Program-made: the position numbers and the translations under genes | Shown: in pieces, positions 49,309 to 58,374 of the stretch | How positions within the stretch are numbered: the first letter of the stretch is position 1 | How the letters are laid out: every line of letters begins with the position of its first letter | The notes under the pieces: model-generated | What the model was told of the DNA's origin: nothing | The model's database searches: none | Seen by the model: only the letters and a program-made list of their open reading frames with translations | From: ZC4RG30 sp039917615 | GTDB lineage: Bacteria > Pseudomonadota > Gammaproteobacteria > Steroidobacterales > Steroidobacteraceae | Length of the DNA stretch: 64,000 nucleotides | Direction of reading: 5' to 3' | Assembly: GCA_039917615.1 (NCBI GenBank) | Contig: JBDSJD010000017.1 | Location: 186,001 to 250,000 of the forward strand

Positions 49309-51015
49309 ATGCTAGCCCGTGACAACAAGGTGCCCTTCCGGGCGCATGTCGCATTACTGCAATTCTTCGTTATCCACCGCACTGCTGTTGTCGAGCGCAT
49401 CCGGGGAGTGCTGAGCGCCCAGCAGAAGCCGCTGCAATTTCAGCAGGACCGCGCGCTGCTGGGCCTCAAGTTCGAGGACTGCTTTTTCGCGCAGCCCGGT
49501 ATCCCGCCTGAGCAATCCGCGCTCAGGGGGCAGCTGCAAGGCGCTCACTGGGCTGATGGTTTCAAGCCCCGCGACATGCCTGGCATCCCCAATGAGATGT
49601 TCGATCCGGCCGACATGGTCGCGCGCGCTTTCACCGTGTGGCGCCACACAGGCTGGCCGGGGCGCAATGGCCGACTCCGCTACGCGCATACGCTGTTCAA
49701 CCTGCATGTGGTGCGCTGTGTGACGCTGCTCGTCATGCGCCTGTGCGACGCAGGCGCAGCGGATGCCAGCGAGCGCCTCGCGCTGTTGCAGGAGGTGCTC
49801 AATGTACTGTGGAAATCCTCCCCAGCCGACCAGCCCGTGCTGGTGCGCGACGTGCGATGGCTGGTGCCGGTCGCGCAGAGCCCCACCACCGATGATCTGG
49901 CGCCCTACTTCGAAGCCACCCGGAAGATCGAGGAGTGCCTCCCGGAAGCGGATTGCCTCGAGATCCACAAAGCCAGTGTGCTCATGGCCGGCGGGCACCT
50001 GCGCTCGCAGCTGCGTTACTTCACCATGAACGGCAGATCTCTGGATGAGAAGAGTCTTACCTTAAGCACCCGGGCCTCCAATGCCCTGGATTGCGCGATG
50101 ACGATTCAGCATCTGGTGCCGCTGCTTGCGGCCTACGAGCAGGCGATTGGCGACGCTGATGCGGACAGGAGACGAGTATTGGCAGGAGTCATCTGTCAGG
50201 GTATATCCGCAGATCCGGAACTTTACTTAAAACAACTCGACCTGCTCGGCGCCTACAGCATGATCGAGCCTCTCTTCGTCACCACGGATGGTGATCGCGT
50301 CGCGCACACGCCGATGGGGCAGCGGCATGTCCAGCTGGTGCAGGAGTATGTGGCGCGAGTCGAGCGCCTGACTCAGCCACTGCAGGAGGATTTCCCGCAG
50401 TTCAGGCCGGTCAGCGGCACCTATTCTCCCTATGGCGTCATGTACGGATTTTCCTCCAACATTCTGGAGCACATGGCGTTGAAAACCCTGCAGCCAGATG
50501 CCGAGGCACGTTTCAGCCTGGAAGACGTGTTTGCTGACGCCGGCCACGGCGCGCAGAGGCTTGCCTGGGTCAGTGGCTGGCGCAGGTTGCCGCATGTGCC
50601 GCCGGAAGTGTTGAAGCTGTACAAGTACCCACAGTTGTTCGCTGAAGAGATCTTCGCGCGCATCGAACAGGCATTGCGCAGCCAAACCTGCGAGGCAAGC
50701 ACCCCCGTTCGCACCGGACGGTTGTTCATTGACGCCGCGGGCATCGCCGAATTGCCCGTCGAACACGTGCTGTCTTCAGACCCGCAGATCGTTGCTGCAG
50801 GCAAGGCACAACCATGCGAGCCTGAGCGCCTGCGCGGGGATCGGCAGGAGGGGATGTATCTGGTCAGTTACCAGACGCCGGGGGGATGGGTGGCGATTTC
50901 CAAGAACGTACTCACTGATGTGCTCGGAACGGGGCTAGACGTGAACATCGCAGGGCTGCCAGACCGGGCCGCTCAGGCGCTGGGCTTGATGTATCCACGA
51001 CTGGTCGCAAGGTAG
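49309..51015 (+). CDS. Hypothetical protein, 568 residues, unrecognised
   Basis: I do not recognise a family. It is a soluble-looking, mostly helical protein without a signal peptide or membrane segments. Features: an N-terminal helix-rich part (VPFRAHVALLQFFVIHRTAVVERI), a Trp/His-containing stretch WRHTGWPGRNGRLRYAHTLFNLHVVR near 110-135, SSNILEHMALKTL near 385, and a C-terminal Gly-rich beta segment (YQTPGGWVAISKNVLTDVLG). Codon usage looks like the neighbours. It stands alone, with 183 bp before and 202 bp after. ATG 49309 is taken as the start. Confidence 0.75.
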   Translation: MLARDNKVPFRAHVALLQFFVIHRTAVVERIRGVLSAQQKPLQFQQDRALLGLKFEDCFFAQPGIPPEQSALRGQLQGAHWADGFKPRDMPGIPNEMFDPADMVARAFTVWRHTGWPGRNGRLRYAHTLFNLHVVRCVTLLVMRLCDAGAADASERLALLQEVLNVLWKSSPADQPVLVRDVRWLVPVAQSPTTDDLAPYFEATRKIEECLPEADCLEIHKASVLMAGGHLRSQLRYFTMNGRSLDEKSLTLSTRASNALDCAMTIQHLVPLLAAYEQAIGDADADRRRVLAGVICQGISADPELYLKQLDLLGAYSMIEPLFVTTDGDRVAHTPMGQRHVQLVQEYVARVERLTQPLQEDFPQFRPVSGTYSPYGVMYGFSSNILEHMALKTLQPDAEARFSLEDVFADAGHGAQRLAWVSGWRRLPHVPPEVLKLYKYPQLFAEEIFARIEQALRSQTCEASTPVRTGRLFIDAAGIAELPVEHVLSSDPQIVAAGKAQPCEPERLRGDRQEGMYLVSYQTPGGWVAISKNVLTDVLGTGLDVNIAGLPDRAAQALGLMYPRLVAR

Positions 51016-51217
51016 ATCATCAGATTGCGCACGCTTGCGGGATGGTTCGTCAAGCGAACGAATGAGCGGCTCTGTGGGAGGGCACGGCGGTCTGCAGGCC
51101 CCTCAAAGGGAACCCCCAGCAAATTCAACGCTCATATAATATGGCTATTACCTTGTGGCTATTAACCGGAGGCGGTCTGGTGCGCGCCGGCACAAGTTAG
51201 ACAAGGGGATCATTACG
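51016..51217 (+). promoter_or_regulatory. Upstream region of the DUF1592 operon with a -10 box and direct repeats
   Basis: A 202-bp gap without a gene. TATAAT at 51135-51140 is an exact -10 consensus; the hexamer 17 bp upstream is not -35-like, so an activator could be needed. Immediately downstream, TGGCTATTA occurs twice (51142-51150 and 51156-51164). A purine-rich AAGGGG precedes the GTG at 51218. Confidence 0.4.
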
Positions 51218-53731
51218 GTGAGCTCGATGCGTACCGCGCAATTTCTGACCGTCCTCGCAGGCTTAGGGGCTTTGAGCCTCGCCACTGTGTCCCATGCCGC
51301 GGCGGCGGTTGCGCCTGAGGGCGACGCACACGCCAGGTGGAAGGTCATAGAAACCTACTGCTTCGACTGCCACAACACCGAAGATTGGGCCGGCGGTGTC
51401 GCCTTCGATACCATGTCGCCGGACAGCGTCGCGCAAAACGGCAAGATCTTCGAAGCCGCCATCAAGAAAGTGAAGGGCGGCCTGATGCCGCCACCGGGCA
51501 AGAACCAGCCCACCAAGGAAGCTTCGGCGCAGCTGCTGACCTGGCTCGAGACCACGCTCGACAACTCCCAGAGCCGTCCCTACGCCGGCCACATTCCCCT
51601 GCGTCGGCTGAATCGCCGCGAATATGCCAATTCCATCCGTGACCTGATTGGCCTGGATATCGATTCGGCACTGTACTTGCCGCAGGACCAGTTGAAGGAC
51701 GGCTTCGACACGGACGCCGAGTTGCTGCGCGTCACGCCGGCCTTCCTCGACCAGGCCGTTTCCGCCGCGCGCACACTCGCGCTGTATGCGGTGGGCGACA
51801 TCAAGACCGTGCCTATGGACACCACCTACGGACCGGTCCCCAACATGATCCTGTCACTGGCGGCGCGTGTCGCAGAGGGCTCGGGCAATCAGCAGAAGTA
51901 CAAGGACGGCATGCCCTTCGGCACACGAGGCGGCATGGAAGTGCAGCACACGTTTCTCGCCGATGGTGAGTATCTGCTGAGCGTTGGGGACATGGCCCTT
52001 GCCCGCTCGGTACCGAACATGGAGTTCGAGAACACCCTCATCGCCCTGCTCGATGGCAAGGAAATCTATCGCACGACCATCGGTGGCGAAGAGGACCACA
52101 AGGGCATCGACCAGAGACTCGATGACGCGGTGGCCAAGATCAATGGTCGCCTGAAGGACATCCGCTTCCACGCCACGGCGGGCCAGCATCAGGTGGCCGT
52201 CACGTTTTTGCGCCGCAGCTACGCCGAGCACGATGATCGCAGCGCTTCTCCCGGGCACTCCGACGACAGGCGCGGGTACAACCCGCTGGAAGGCGGCCAG
52301 CAGCGCGTGCCCGCCGTCCACTCCATCTACATAAAGGGCCCGGTGAAGATCACCGGAATGAGCGATTCGCTAAGCCGGCAGAAGATCTTCATCTGCAAGC
52401 CAGCTAGCGTGTCAGATGAACCCGCCTGCGCGCGGCGCATAGTCACGAACCTCGCTCAGAAGGCCTTCCGGCGCCCAGTGACGGACCAGGACCTCGCGCC
52501 CCTGATGAGCTTCTACGAAAACTCCCGCAAAGGCGGCGACAGTTTCGAGATAGGTATTCGCGAATCGCTGTCGGCGGTCCTTGCTAGCCCCCTGTTCCTG
52601 TACCGTGCCGAGGCCGCTGCCGATGAAGGCAGCCGTGCGCTTACCGATCTGGAGCTTGCCTCGCGCCTGGCGTTCTTCATCTGGAGCAGTTTGCCGGATG
52701 ACGAACTGCTGGCGCTGGCGGTAAAGAACGAACTGTCCAGGCCCGAGGTGCTGAAGGCCCAGGTACACCGGATGATCCGCGATGACCGCGGCATCTCGCT
52801 GACCAGAGACTTCGCCTTCCAGTGGCTCAACGTCGCGAAGGTCGATGCCATCGTACCTGCGGCGGGCCAGTTCGCCTTCGCCTCTGGCGTCTACGATGTA
52901 CGGCAGTCTTTCAAGAAAGAGCTGGAGCTGTTTATCGACAGCATCCTGCGTACCGACAGCAGCGTGGTCGACCTCATCACCGCCAACCACACTTACATCA
53001 ACGAGCAGATCGCGCAGGTCTACGGTCTGACGGACATCAAGGGCAACGGCTTCCGCCGCGTCACCCTCTCCGATCCGAAGCGTTTCGGACTGTTGGGCAA
53101 GGGCGCGGTGCTCACACTCACCGCCAACCCGAACCGCACGGCCCCGGTGCTGCGCGGGGCCTGGATCATGGAGCGCATACTGGGCACGCCGCCGGCCAAC
53201 CCGCCGCCGAACGTGCCGGACCTGAACTCCGCCAACACTGGCGGCAAGCCATCCACGGTGCGTGAGAAGACCGAGATCCATCGCAAAAACCCGGCCTGTG
53301 CCGCCTGCCATGCAGTGATGGATCCACTTGGCTTCGCACTGGAGAACTTCGATACCGTCGGACAGTTCCATGCCATTGACCCGCAATCGCGCCAGCCGAT
53401 CGACACCGCTGCCGTATTGCCCGACGGCACACCTATTGCCGGCCCCGAAGATCTGCGCAAGGTACTCGCCGCCCGAGGTGACCAGCTAGCGCAGGTCATC
53501 ACCGAAAAGCTGATAACTTATGGCGTAGGCCGCGCCGTTGATTACCGCGACATGCCTACGGTGCGCCGCATCGTGCGCGCCGCAGCGGCCAACAACTATC
53601 GTTTCGAGGACATCATGCTGGGCGTGGTAAACAGTTCAGCGTTCCGCCGCCGCGACCCCCTGGCTCCGCTGCCTGCAACGACGACGGCGCAGGCGGCCAA
53701 TCTTTCCCCCAATATTTCGTCCGCTCCCTGA
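51218..53731 (+). CDS. DUF1592-type (planctomycete-like) c-type heme protein
   Basis: An 837-residue exported protein assembled from DUF1587/1595/1592/1588/1585-type domains. After a signal peptide (ending near SHAAAA) comes CFDCHN (heme site, Cys48-Cys51-His52). RRLNRREYANSIRDLIGLD marks the DUF1587 region, ASPLFLYRAEA and LASRLAFFIWSSLPDDELL the middle, and PACAACHAVMDPLGFALENFD a second CxxCH near residue 700. The GTG at 51218 has better Shine-Dalgarno spacing than ATG 51227. Homologues are abundant in planctomycetes; function is not established. It is the first gene of the operon. Confidence 0.87.
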   Translation: MSSMRTAQFLTVLAGLGALSLATVSHAAAAVAPEGDAHARWKVIETYCFDCHNTEDWAGGVAFDTMSPDSVAQNGKIFEAAIKKVKGGLMPPPGKNQPTKEASAQLLTWLETTLDNSQSRPYAGHIPLRRLNRREYANSIRDLIGLDIDSALYLPQDQLKDGFDTDAELLRVTPAFLDQAVSAARTLALYAVGDIKTVPMDTTYGPVPNMILSLAARVAEGSGNQQKYKDGMPFGTRGGMEVQHTFLADGEYLLSVGDMALARSVPNMEFENTLIALLDGKEIYRTTIGGEEDHKGIDQRLDDAVAKINGRLKDIRFHATAGQHQVAVTFLRRSYAEHDDRSASPGHSDDRRGYNPLEGGQQRVPAVHSIYIKGPVKITGMSDSLSRQKIFICKPASVSDEPACARRIVTNLAQKAFRRPVTDQDLAPLMSFYENSRKGGDSFEIGIRESLSAVLASPLFLYRAEAAADEGSRALTDLELASRLAFFIWSSLPDDELLALAVKNELSRPEVLKAQVHRMIRDDRGISLTRDFAFQWLNVAKVDAIVPAAGQFAFASGVYDVRQSFKKELELFIDSILRTDSSVVDLITANHTYINEQIAQVYGLTDIKGNGFRRVTLSDPKRFGLLGKGAVLTLTANPNRTAPVLRGAWIMERILGTPPANPPPNVPDLNSANTGGKPSTVREKTEIHRKNPACAACHAVMDPLGFALENFDTVGQFHAIDPQSRQPIDTAAVLPDGTPIAGPEDLRKVLAARGDQLAQVITEKLITYGVGRAVDYRDMPTVRRIVRAAAANNYRFEDIMLGVVNSSAFRRRDPLAPLPATTTAQAANLSPNISSAP

Positions 53732-53749
53732 AGGCCTGGAGGCAGCGTC

Positions 53750-55024
53750 ATGTTCCTCAGCAAGAAGCACCTTTCCCGCCGCACGGTCTTGCAGGGAGCT
53801 GGCACCGCGATTGCCCTGCCGCTGCTCGACGCGATGATTCCTGCTCACACTGCGTGGGCGCAGACCGCGGCGGCCGTCAAGCCGCGTCTGGGTTACGTGT
53901 ACTTCCCGCATGGCGCGGTCCAGCAATTCTGGACCCCGAAAGGAACGGGCCGGGACTTCCAGCTATCACCGATCCTTAAACCGTTGGAAAGCATGCGTGA
54001 CTACGTGACGGTGGTTTCGGGTCTGCGCAACAAGCCGGCCGAGAGCTCCAACCCGCACGGCATCATCGAATCCACCTGGCTCGTCTGCAAAAGTCCCGAC
54101 GACCGCAGCGTCACTCCGAACCCCGGCATGTCGATTGACCAGATTGCGGCGAAGCAGATTGGCCAGGACACACCGCTGTCCTCTCTGGAGCTGTGCGGCG
54201 AACCTGGCGGTTCGGTCAACTTCCGCCAGGGCGGCGGAGGTCTGCCGCTGGAAGGCAACCCGCGCAAGGTGTTCTTCACGATGTTCGGCCAGGGCGATTC
54301 CAATACCGATCGCATGGCCCGGCTGAAATTCACCGGCAGCATCCTCGATTACGTAAATGAGTCCAGCAAGAGCCTTGCGGGCAAGCTGGGCGCGTCCGAC
54401 CGCGCGCTGGTTGACGACTACCTGGAGTCGGTGCGGGAAGTCGAACAGCGCGTGCAGAAGCTGATGGCCAAGGCCGATAGCCTGGGCAAGCTTCCAGATG
54501 CGCCGCTTGGCGCACCGGATGAATTCGGCGAACTCATGGACATTCAGTTCGAGATGATCGCGCTGGCCTGGCAGACCGGCCAGACGCGCATCGCCTCGAT
54601 GCGCACGATCAAGGAAGCCTCGATGCGCACTTTCCCGTCGGTCAATGTGGACGAGGCTTTCCATCCGCTGTCGCATCACGGCGAGGATGCGTCCAAGCAC
54701 GACAAGCTGGTGCGCGTGCAGGCCTACCAGACCGAGCGCTTTACCCGGTTCATCAAGCGCCTGGCCTCGATCAAGGAAGGCAACGGCAACATGCTCGACA
54801 ACTCCATCATCCTGTTCGGCTCGAACATGGCCAACAGTGACCTGCACAACAACAACCCGTTGCCGCAGTTGCTCGCGGGCAAGGGTGGCGGAATCAAGGG
54901 CAACCAGCACCTGGCCATGCCCAAGGACACGCCGCACGCGAACATCCTGCTGACAATGGCGCAACGCGCCGGCGTCACCCTGGAGAAGTTCGGCGATTCC
55001 ACCGGGCCGCTCAGCGAAGTCTGA
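53750..55024 (+). CDS. DUF1552 family Tat-exported protein
   Basis: A 424-residue DUF1552 protein, usually paired with DUF1592 as here. SRRTVLQGAGTAIALPLLDAMIP is a Tat-type signal (SRRTVL). RLGYVYFPHGAVQQFWTP, YVTVVSGLRNKPAESSNPHG in pieces and the DUF1552-type SNMANSDLHNNNPLPQLLAGKGGG in pieces are recognisable. Function unknown; the fold is related to the alkaline phosphatase-like DUF1501 family. It lies 18 bp after the DUF1592 gene. Confidence 0.88.
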   Translation: MFLSKKHLSRRTVLQGAGTAIALPLLDAMIPAHTAWAQTAAAVKPRLGYVYFPHGAVQQFWTPKGTGRDFQLSPILKPLESMRDYVTVVSGLRNKPAESSNPHGIIESTWLVCKSPDDRSVTPNPGMSIDQIAAKQIGQDTPLSSLELCGEPGGSVNFRQGGGGLPLEGNPRKVFFTMFGQGDSNTDRMARLKFTGSILDYVNESSKSLAGKLGASDRALVDDYLESVREVEQRVQKLMAKADSLGKLPDAPLGAPDEFGELMDIQFEMIALAWQTGQTRIASMRTIKEASMRTFPSVNVDEAFHPLSHHGEDASKHDKLVRVQAYQTERFTRFIKRLASIKEGNGNMLDNSIILFGSNMANSDLHNNNPLPQLLAGKGGGIKGNQHLAMPKDTPHANILLTMAQRAGVTLEKFGDSTGPLSEV

Positions 55025-55026
55025 CC

Positions 55027-56751
55027 ATGAAGCGGGGGCACAAACACAGTATCGCTGCCGTGGTGGCGGCCACGTTCCTGGTGGGATCCGCAGCCGTGTT
55101 CGCGGACGCGGCCAAAGATGTCAATGCGCGCCGCCCGGACGGCAGCACGCCTCTGCAGTGGGCGGCCTTCGCGGGGGATGTGGCCGAGTCCAAGCGACTG
55201 ATCGCGGCGGGCGCCGACGTGCAGGCGAAAAACAACTACGGCATCAACCCGATGCTGCTTGCGGCCGACATTGCCAGCACCGAACTGATCCAGCTGCTGC
55301 TGAAGAACGGCGCCGATGCCAACTCCGCCAATCCCGATGGCGAGACGGCACTGCACCTGGTGAGCCGCGCCGGCAACATCGAAGCGGCGAAGTTGCTGCT
55401 GAAGGCCGGCGCCAAGGTCGACCCCCGCGAAAAGCTCGGCGAGCAGACCCCGCTGATGTGGGCGGTGGCCCGCCGCCATCCGGCGATGGTGGAATTCCTG
55501 CTGAACCAGGGCGCCGACATCAACAGCCGCAGCGCGATCCGCGACTACCAGCGCGTGGCCACTGCGGAAAGCCGCTCCAAGTCGCTTGACCGTGGCGGCT
55601 TCACGCCGCTGTTGTATGCCGCCCGCGAGAACTGCCGCGAGTGCGCGGATATCCTGATCAAGCACGGCGCGGACTTGAACCTGCCCGATCCCTCGCGTGT
55701 CGTGCCGCTGGTCATAGCGATGATCAACAGCAACTTCGACATCGCCAAGCGTCTGGTTGAAGCCGGCGCCGACGTCAACCAGTGGGATATCTTCGGCCAG
55801 TCGCCGCTGCACGTGGCGATCGCCAACATGGGCGGCGGCCGCAGCAGCAATCCGCTCGACGCTGACTTCCCGCAAAAGGCCACCGGCGCCGAGCTTACGC
55901 AGATGCTGATCGAACGGGGCGCCAATCCCAACCAGCAAACATACTTCCGGCCCGCGGCGCGGGGCGGTGGTGGTCGCGGCACTACGCCGTTCCTGGTGGC
56001 GGTGGGGACCGGCAACATCAATCTGGTCAAGCAGTTGATCGCCAAAGGTGCCAACGTAAAGCTCGCCACCTCCGAAGGCACCGGTGCCATACACGCGGCA
56101 GTGCAAGCCCGCGGTGGCGGTGGTGGCGCTGCTGGCGCGGATGATGCAGACGGCGCTGAGCCGGGTTCTGCCGCACCAGCTGCGGCACCAGTTGCGGCAC
56201 CAGTTGCGGCACCAGTTGCGGCTCCTCCTGCTGCTGCTGCCTCTGGCCTGGCGCGCACTTTTGCTGGTGCTCAGGCTCCCGCTGGCGGCCGTGGGGGCGG
56301 GGCTGGTGCAGGTCGCGGAGCCGCACCGGGGGGTGTTGGCGGTGCCAGCACGCAGATCGAGCTAATCAAGCTGCTGGCTGCCGAGGGCGCAGACGTAAAC
56401 CTCATGGCGCACCGCCACTTCCTGCAGCGCACCCGCGGCGGCTCTGTCCTGCATTACGTGGTCCGCGGCGGCGGCAACCGACAGGTGATCCAGGCCCTGC
56501 TGGACCTTGGCCTCGACATCAATGCCAAGGACGACGACGGGCTGACGGCCCTCGACTACGCGATGGGTCGCGGCTACGTGCCGTTCCTGAATATGGCACC
56601 GCCGCCCAACAAGTCGCTGGCGGACTATCTCCGTGGCCTGGGGGCCAAGGTCGAACTTCAGAAAATCCCCGACTGGCCCCCGCAGGGCGCGCCGATTGCC
56701 ACGGTCGTGTATGACTCCGTCATCTGGCCCGTAGACCCGGTAGGACCGTAA
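55027..56751 (+). CDS. Exported ankyrin-repeat protein
   Basis: A 574-residue protein with a signal peptide (VGSAAVFA) and about nine ankyrin repeats, e.g. RPDGSTPLQWAAFAGDVAESKRLIAAGADV, YGINPMLLAADIAST and DGETALHLVSRAGNIEAAKLLLKAGA in pieces. A low-complexity Ala/Pro/Gly linker (about 375-440) built from a 12-bp DNA repeat separates the last two repeats. Probably a periplasmic scaffold for its operon partners. ATG 55027 is 2 bp after the DUF1552 stop. Confidence 0.9.
   Translation: MKRGHKHSIAAVVAATFLVGSAAVFADAAKDVNARRPDGSTPLQWAAFAGDVAESKRLIAAGADVQAKNNYGINPMLLAADIASTELIQLLLKNGADANSANPDGETALHLVSRAGNIEAAKLLLKAGAKVDPREKLGEQTPLMWAVARRHPAMVEFLLNQGADINSRSAIRDYQRVATAESRSKSLDRGGFTPLLYAARENCRECADILIKHGADLNLPDPSRVVPLVIAMINSNFDIAKRLVEAGADVNQWDIFGQSPLHVAIANMGGGRSSNPLDADFPQKATGAELTQMLIERGANPNQQTYFRPAARGGGGRGTTPFLVAVGTGNINLVKQLIAKGANVKLATSEGTGAIHAAVQARGGGGGAAGADDADGAEPGSAAPAAAPVAAPVAAPVAAPPAAAASGLARTFAGAQAPAGGRGGGAGAGRGAAPGGVGGASTQIELIKLLAAEGADVNLMAHRHFLQRTRGGSVLHYVVRGGGNRQVIQALLDLGLDINAKDDDGLTALDYAMGRGYVPFLNMAPPPNKSLADYLRGLGAKVELQKIPDWPPQGAPIATVVYDSVIWPVDPVGP
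56173..56220 (+). repeat. Four 12-bp tandem repeats in the ankyrin gene
   Basis: Copies of GCACCAGTTGCG at 56185, 56197 and 56209, preceded by a one-base variant (GCACCAGCTGCG) at 56173. They encode an Ala-Pro-Val-Ala-type linker. Copy number is a multiple of 3, so length changes would keep the frame. Confidence 0.9.
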
Positions 56752-57806
56752 TGCCCATTTCACGTCGTTACTTCCTGCGCGACGGTGCGCAGGCCGTCAC
56801 TGCTGTCTCGCTGCTGGGCACCACTGCCCTCACCGGCTGTGCGAGCAGCAGTTCGTCCGCAACCACCGGCTCGTCGAACAAGAACCTCGTCGGTAAAAGC
56901 GCTGCCCGCAGCATTGCCGTAAGCAACCTCAAGGTGCAGGACGTCGCCGGACTTGCAGTGATCCAGGGCGCCGGCTGCAACGTGATCGCACTGGGCGGCG
57001 CCGATGGCGCCCTGATGATCGATGGTGGACTTGCCGCCAACTCCGCGGTGCTGCTGCAGGTGCTGCACGGTGCGTTGAAAACCAACCGGGTGAACACGCT
57101 GATCAATACCCACTGGCATCCCGAGCAGACCGGTGCAAACGAGGCGGTGGGCAAGGCTGGCGGTACCATCATCGCGCACGAGGTCACGAAACTCGCGCTC
57201 GGCGCGGCGCTGGGCAACACCTCAGCGCTGTTCGAGGGCACTTACGGTCCACTTCCGAAATCAGCGCTGCCCACCGTGACGACCTACAACAAGGGTTCAC
57301 TGCAGTTCGCTGGTGAACAGGTGGAATACCGTTACCTGCCGGGCGCGCACACCAATGGCGACCTGTTCGTGCACTTTCCAAAGCGCAACGTGATCGTCGC
57401 CGGCGGCCCGGTGGGCTCGGACCGGTGGCCGCTGTTCGACTACTTCAATGGCGCCTTCATGCACGCTTTCGTGCGCTCCTATGAGATCCTCTCCGAGATC
57501 GTGAAGCCAGACACCATTGTGATCCCGGCCGACGGCCCGATGCTGACCGGCGCTGACATCGTGATGATGAAGGGCGTTTACTGGGACCTCTTCAAGCAGT
57601 TCTTCGTCCTGTTCAACAAGGGCTTCGGGCCGAAGGATGTGGCGGCCTTCAACCTCGGCGCTGAATTCATGGGCGTGAGCAAGGTCGTCGCGGATCGCCC
57701 GCTGAAGCGACAGCCGGGCCAGGCACTCATGGAGCGGCTGGGCGACCCGTCGCGGTTCCTTGAGTACGCCTTCCACAGCACCCAGCTCGCGACCGTACCG
57801 CACTGA
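56751..57806 (+). CDS. Metallo-beta-lactamase-fold lipoprotein-like protein with altered metal motif
   Basis: A 351-residue MBL-fold protein. The N-terminus has SRRYFLRDGA (Tat-like) and a lipobox-like TALTGC (Cys30). The metal motif, normally HxHxDH, reads HWHPEQ: His121 and His123 are kept, Asp is Glu125 and His is Gln126. PGAHTNGDLFVHF supplies a later His/Asp pair, and IVIPADGPML resembles the last His site without its His. It may bind one metal or act as a non-hydrolytic member. The ATG overlaps the ankyrin stop by one base (TAATG), so it is in the same operon. Confidence 0.82.
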   Translation: MPISRRYFLRDGAQAVTAVSLLGTTALTGCASSSSSATTGSSNKNLVGKSAARSIAVSNLKVQDVAGLAVIQGAGCNVIALGGADGALMIDGGLAANSAVLLQVLHGALKTNRVNTLINTHWHPEQTGANEAVGKAGGTIIAHEVTKLALGAALGNTSALFEGTYGPLPKSALPTVTTYNKGSLQFAGEQVEYRYLPGAHTNGDLFVHFPKRNVIVAGGPVGSDRWPLFDYFNGAFMHAFVRSYEILSEIVKPDTIVIPADGPMLTGADIVMMKGVYWDLFKQFFVLFNKGFGPKDVAAFNLGAEFMGVSKVVADRPLKRQPGQALMERLGDPSRFLEYAFHSTQLATVPH

Positions 57807-58330
57807 CGCCGGCTTGCCCGACCAACGGCCCCGTTCGCAGCTTTGCGCCGATCTGCGGCGCCGACTCCACGCGCCTGATACTGGGTTCCATGCCTGGCGT
57901 GGCATCCCTGCAGGCCGTCCAGTACTACGCGCATCCCCGCAACGCGTTCTGGACCATTGCCGAATCGCTATTCGGCATTGCCCCCGGGCAGCCCTACCTG
58001 GAACGTGTCTGCGCACTCGAAGCGGCAGGCGTTGCAGTCTGGGATGTCCTGAAGGCTTGCCAGCGTACCGGCAGCCTGGATTCCGCCATCGAAGCAGACA
58101 GCGTGGTGGCCAACAACTTCCGGCGCTTCCTCAAGCAGAATCCGGGCATCGGGCGCATTTACTTCAACGGTAATACGGCGCGACAGCTCTATGATCGGCA
58201 TGTGCTTGCTACGCTTGCCGCCAGCCAGCAACTGATTCCCCGCTTCACGCTGCCATCGACCAGTCCGGCCAATGCCGGCTTGTCCCTGCAGGAGAAGATA
58301 CGGGCTTGGCGGGTGATCAGGCCGCGTTGA
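57803..58330 (+). CDS. Hypoxanthine-DNA glycosylase (UDG superfamily)
   Basis: A 175-residue protein of the hypoxanthine-DNA glycosylase branch of the uracil-DNA glycosylase superfamily. LILGSMPGVASLQAVQYYAHPRNAFWTI in pieces carries the active-site motif, and FTLPSTSPANAGLSLQEKI the C-terminal substrate-binding motif. It removes deaminated adenine from DNA. No ATG or GTG precedes the conserved LILGS strand in frame; CTG 57803 overlaps the MBL stop (CTGA) and is the probable start. ATG 57890 would cut off part of the active-site strand. It is probably cotranscribed with the MBL gene. Confidence 0.85.
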   Translation: MTPACPTNGPVRSFAPICGADSTRLILGSMPGVASLQAVQYYAHPRNAFWTIAESLFGIAPGQPYLERVCALEAAGVAVWDVLKACQRTGSLDSAIEADSVVANNFRRFLKQNPGIGRIYFNGNTARQLYDRHVLATLAASQQLIPRFTLPSTSPANAGLSLQEKIRAWRVIRPR

Positions 58331-58374
58331 AAGGCACCGCTTAGACGCGGAAAGCGCGCGCGAAGCTGCTCGCT

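Noticed and set aside
54724..56106. 460-codon minus-strand open frame
   Set aside because: Antisense to the DUF1552 and ankyrin genes; its repeats mirror the ankyrin repeats.
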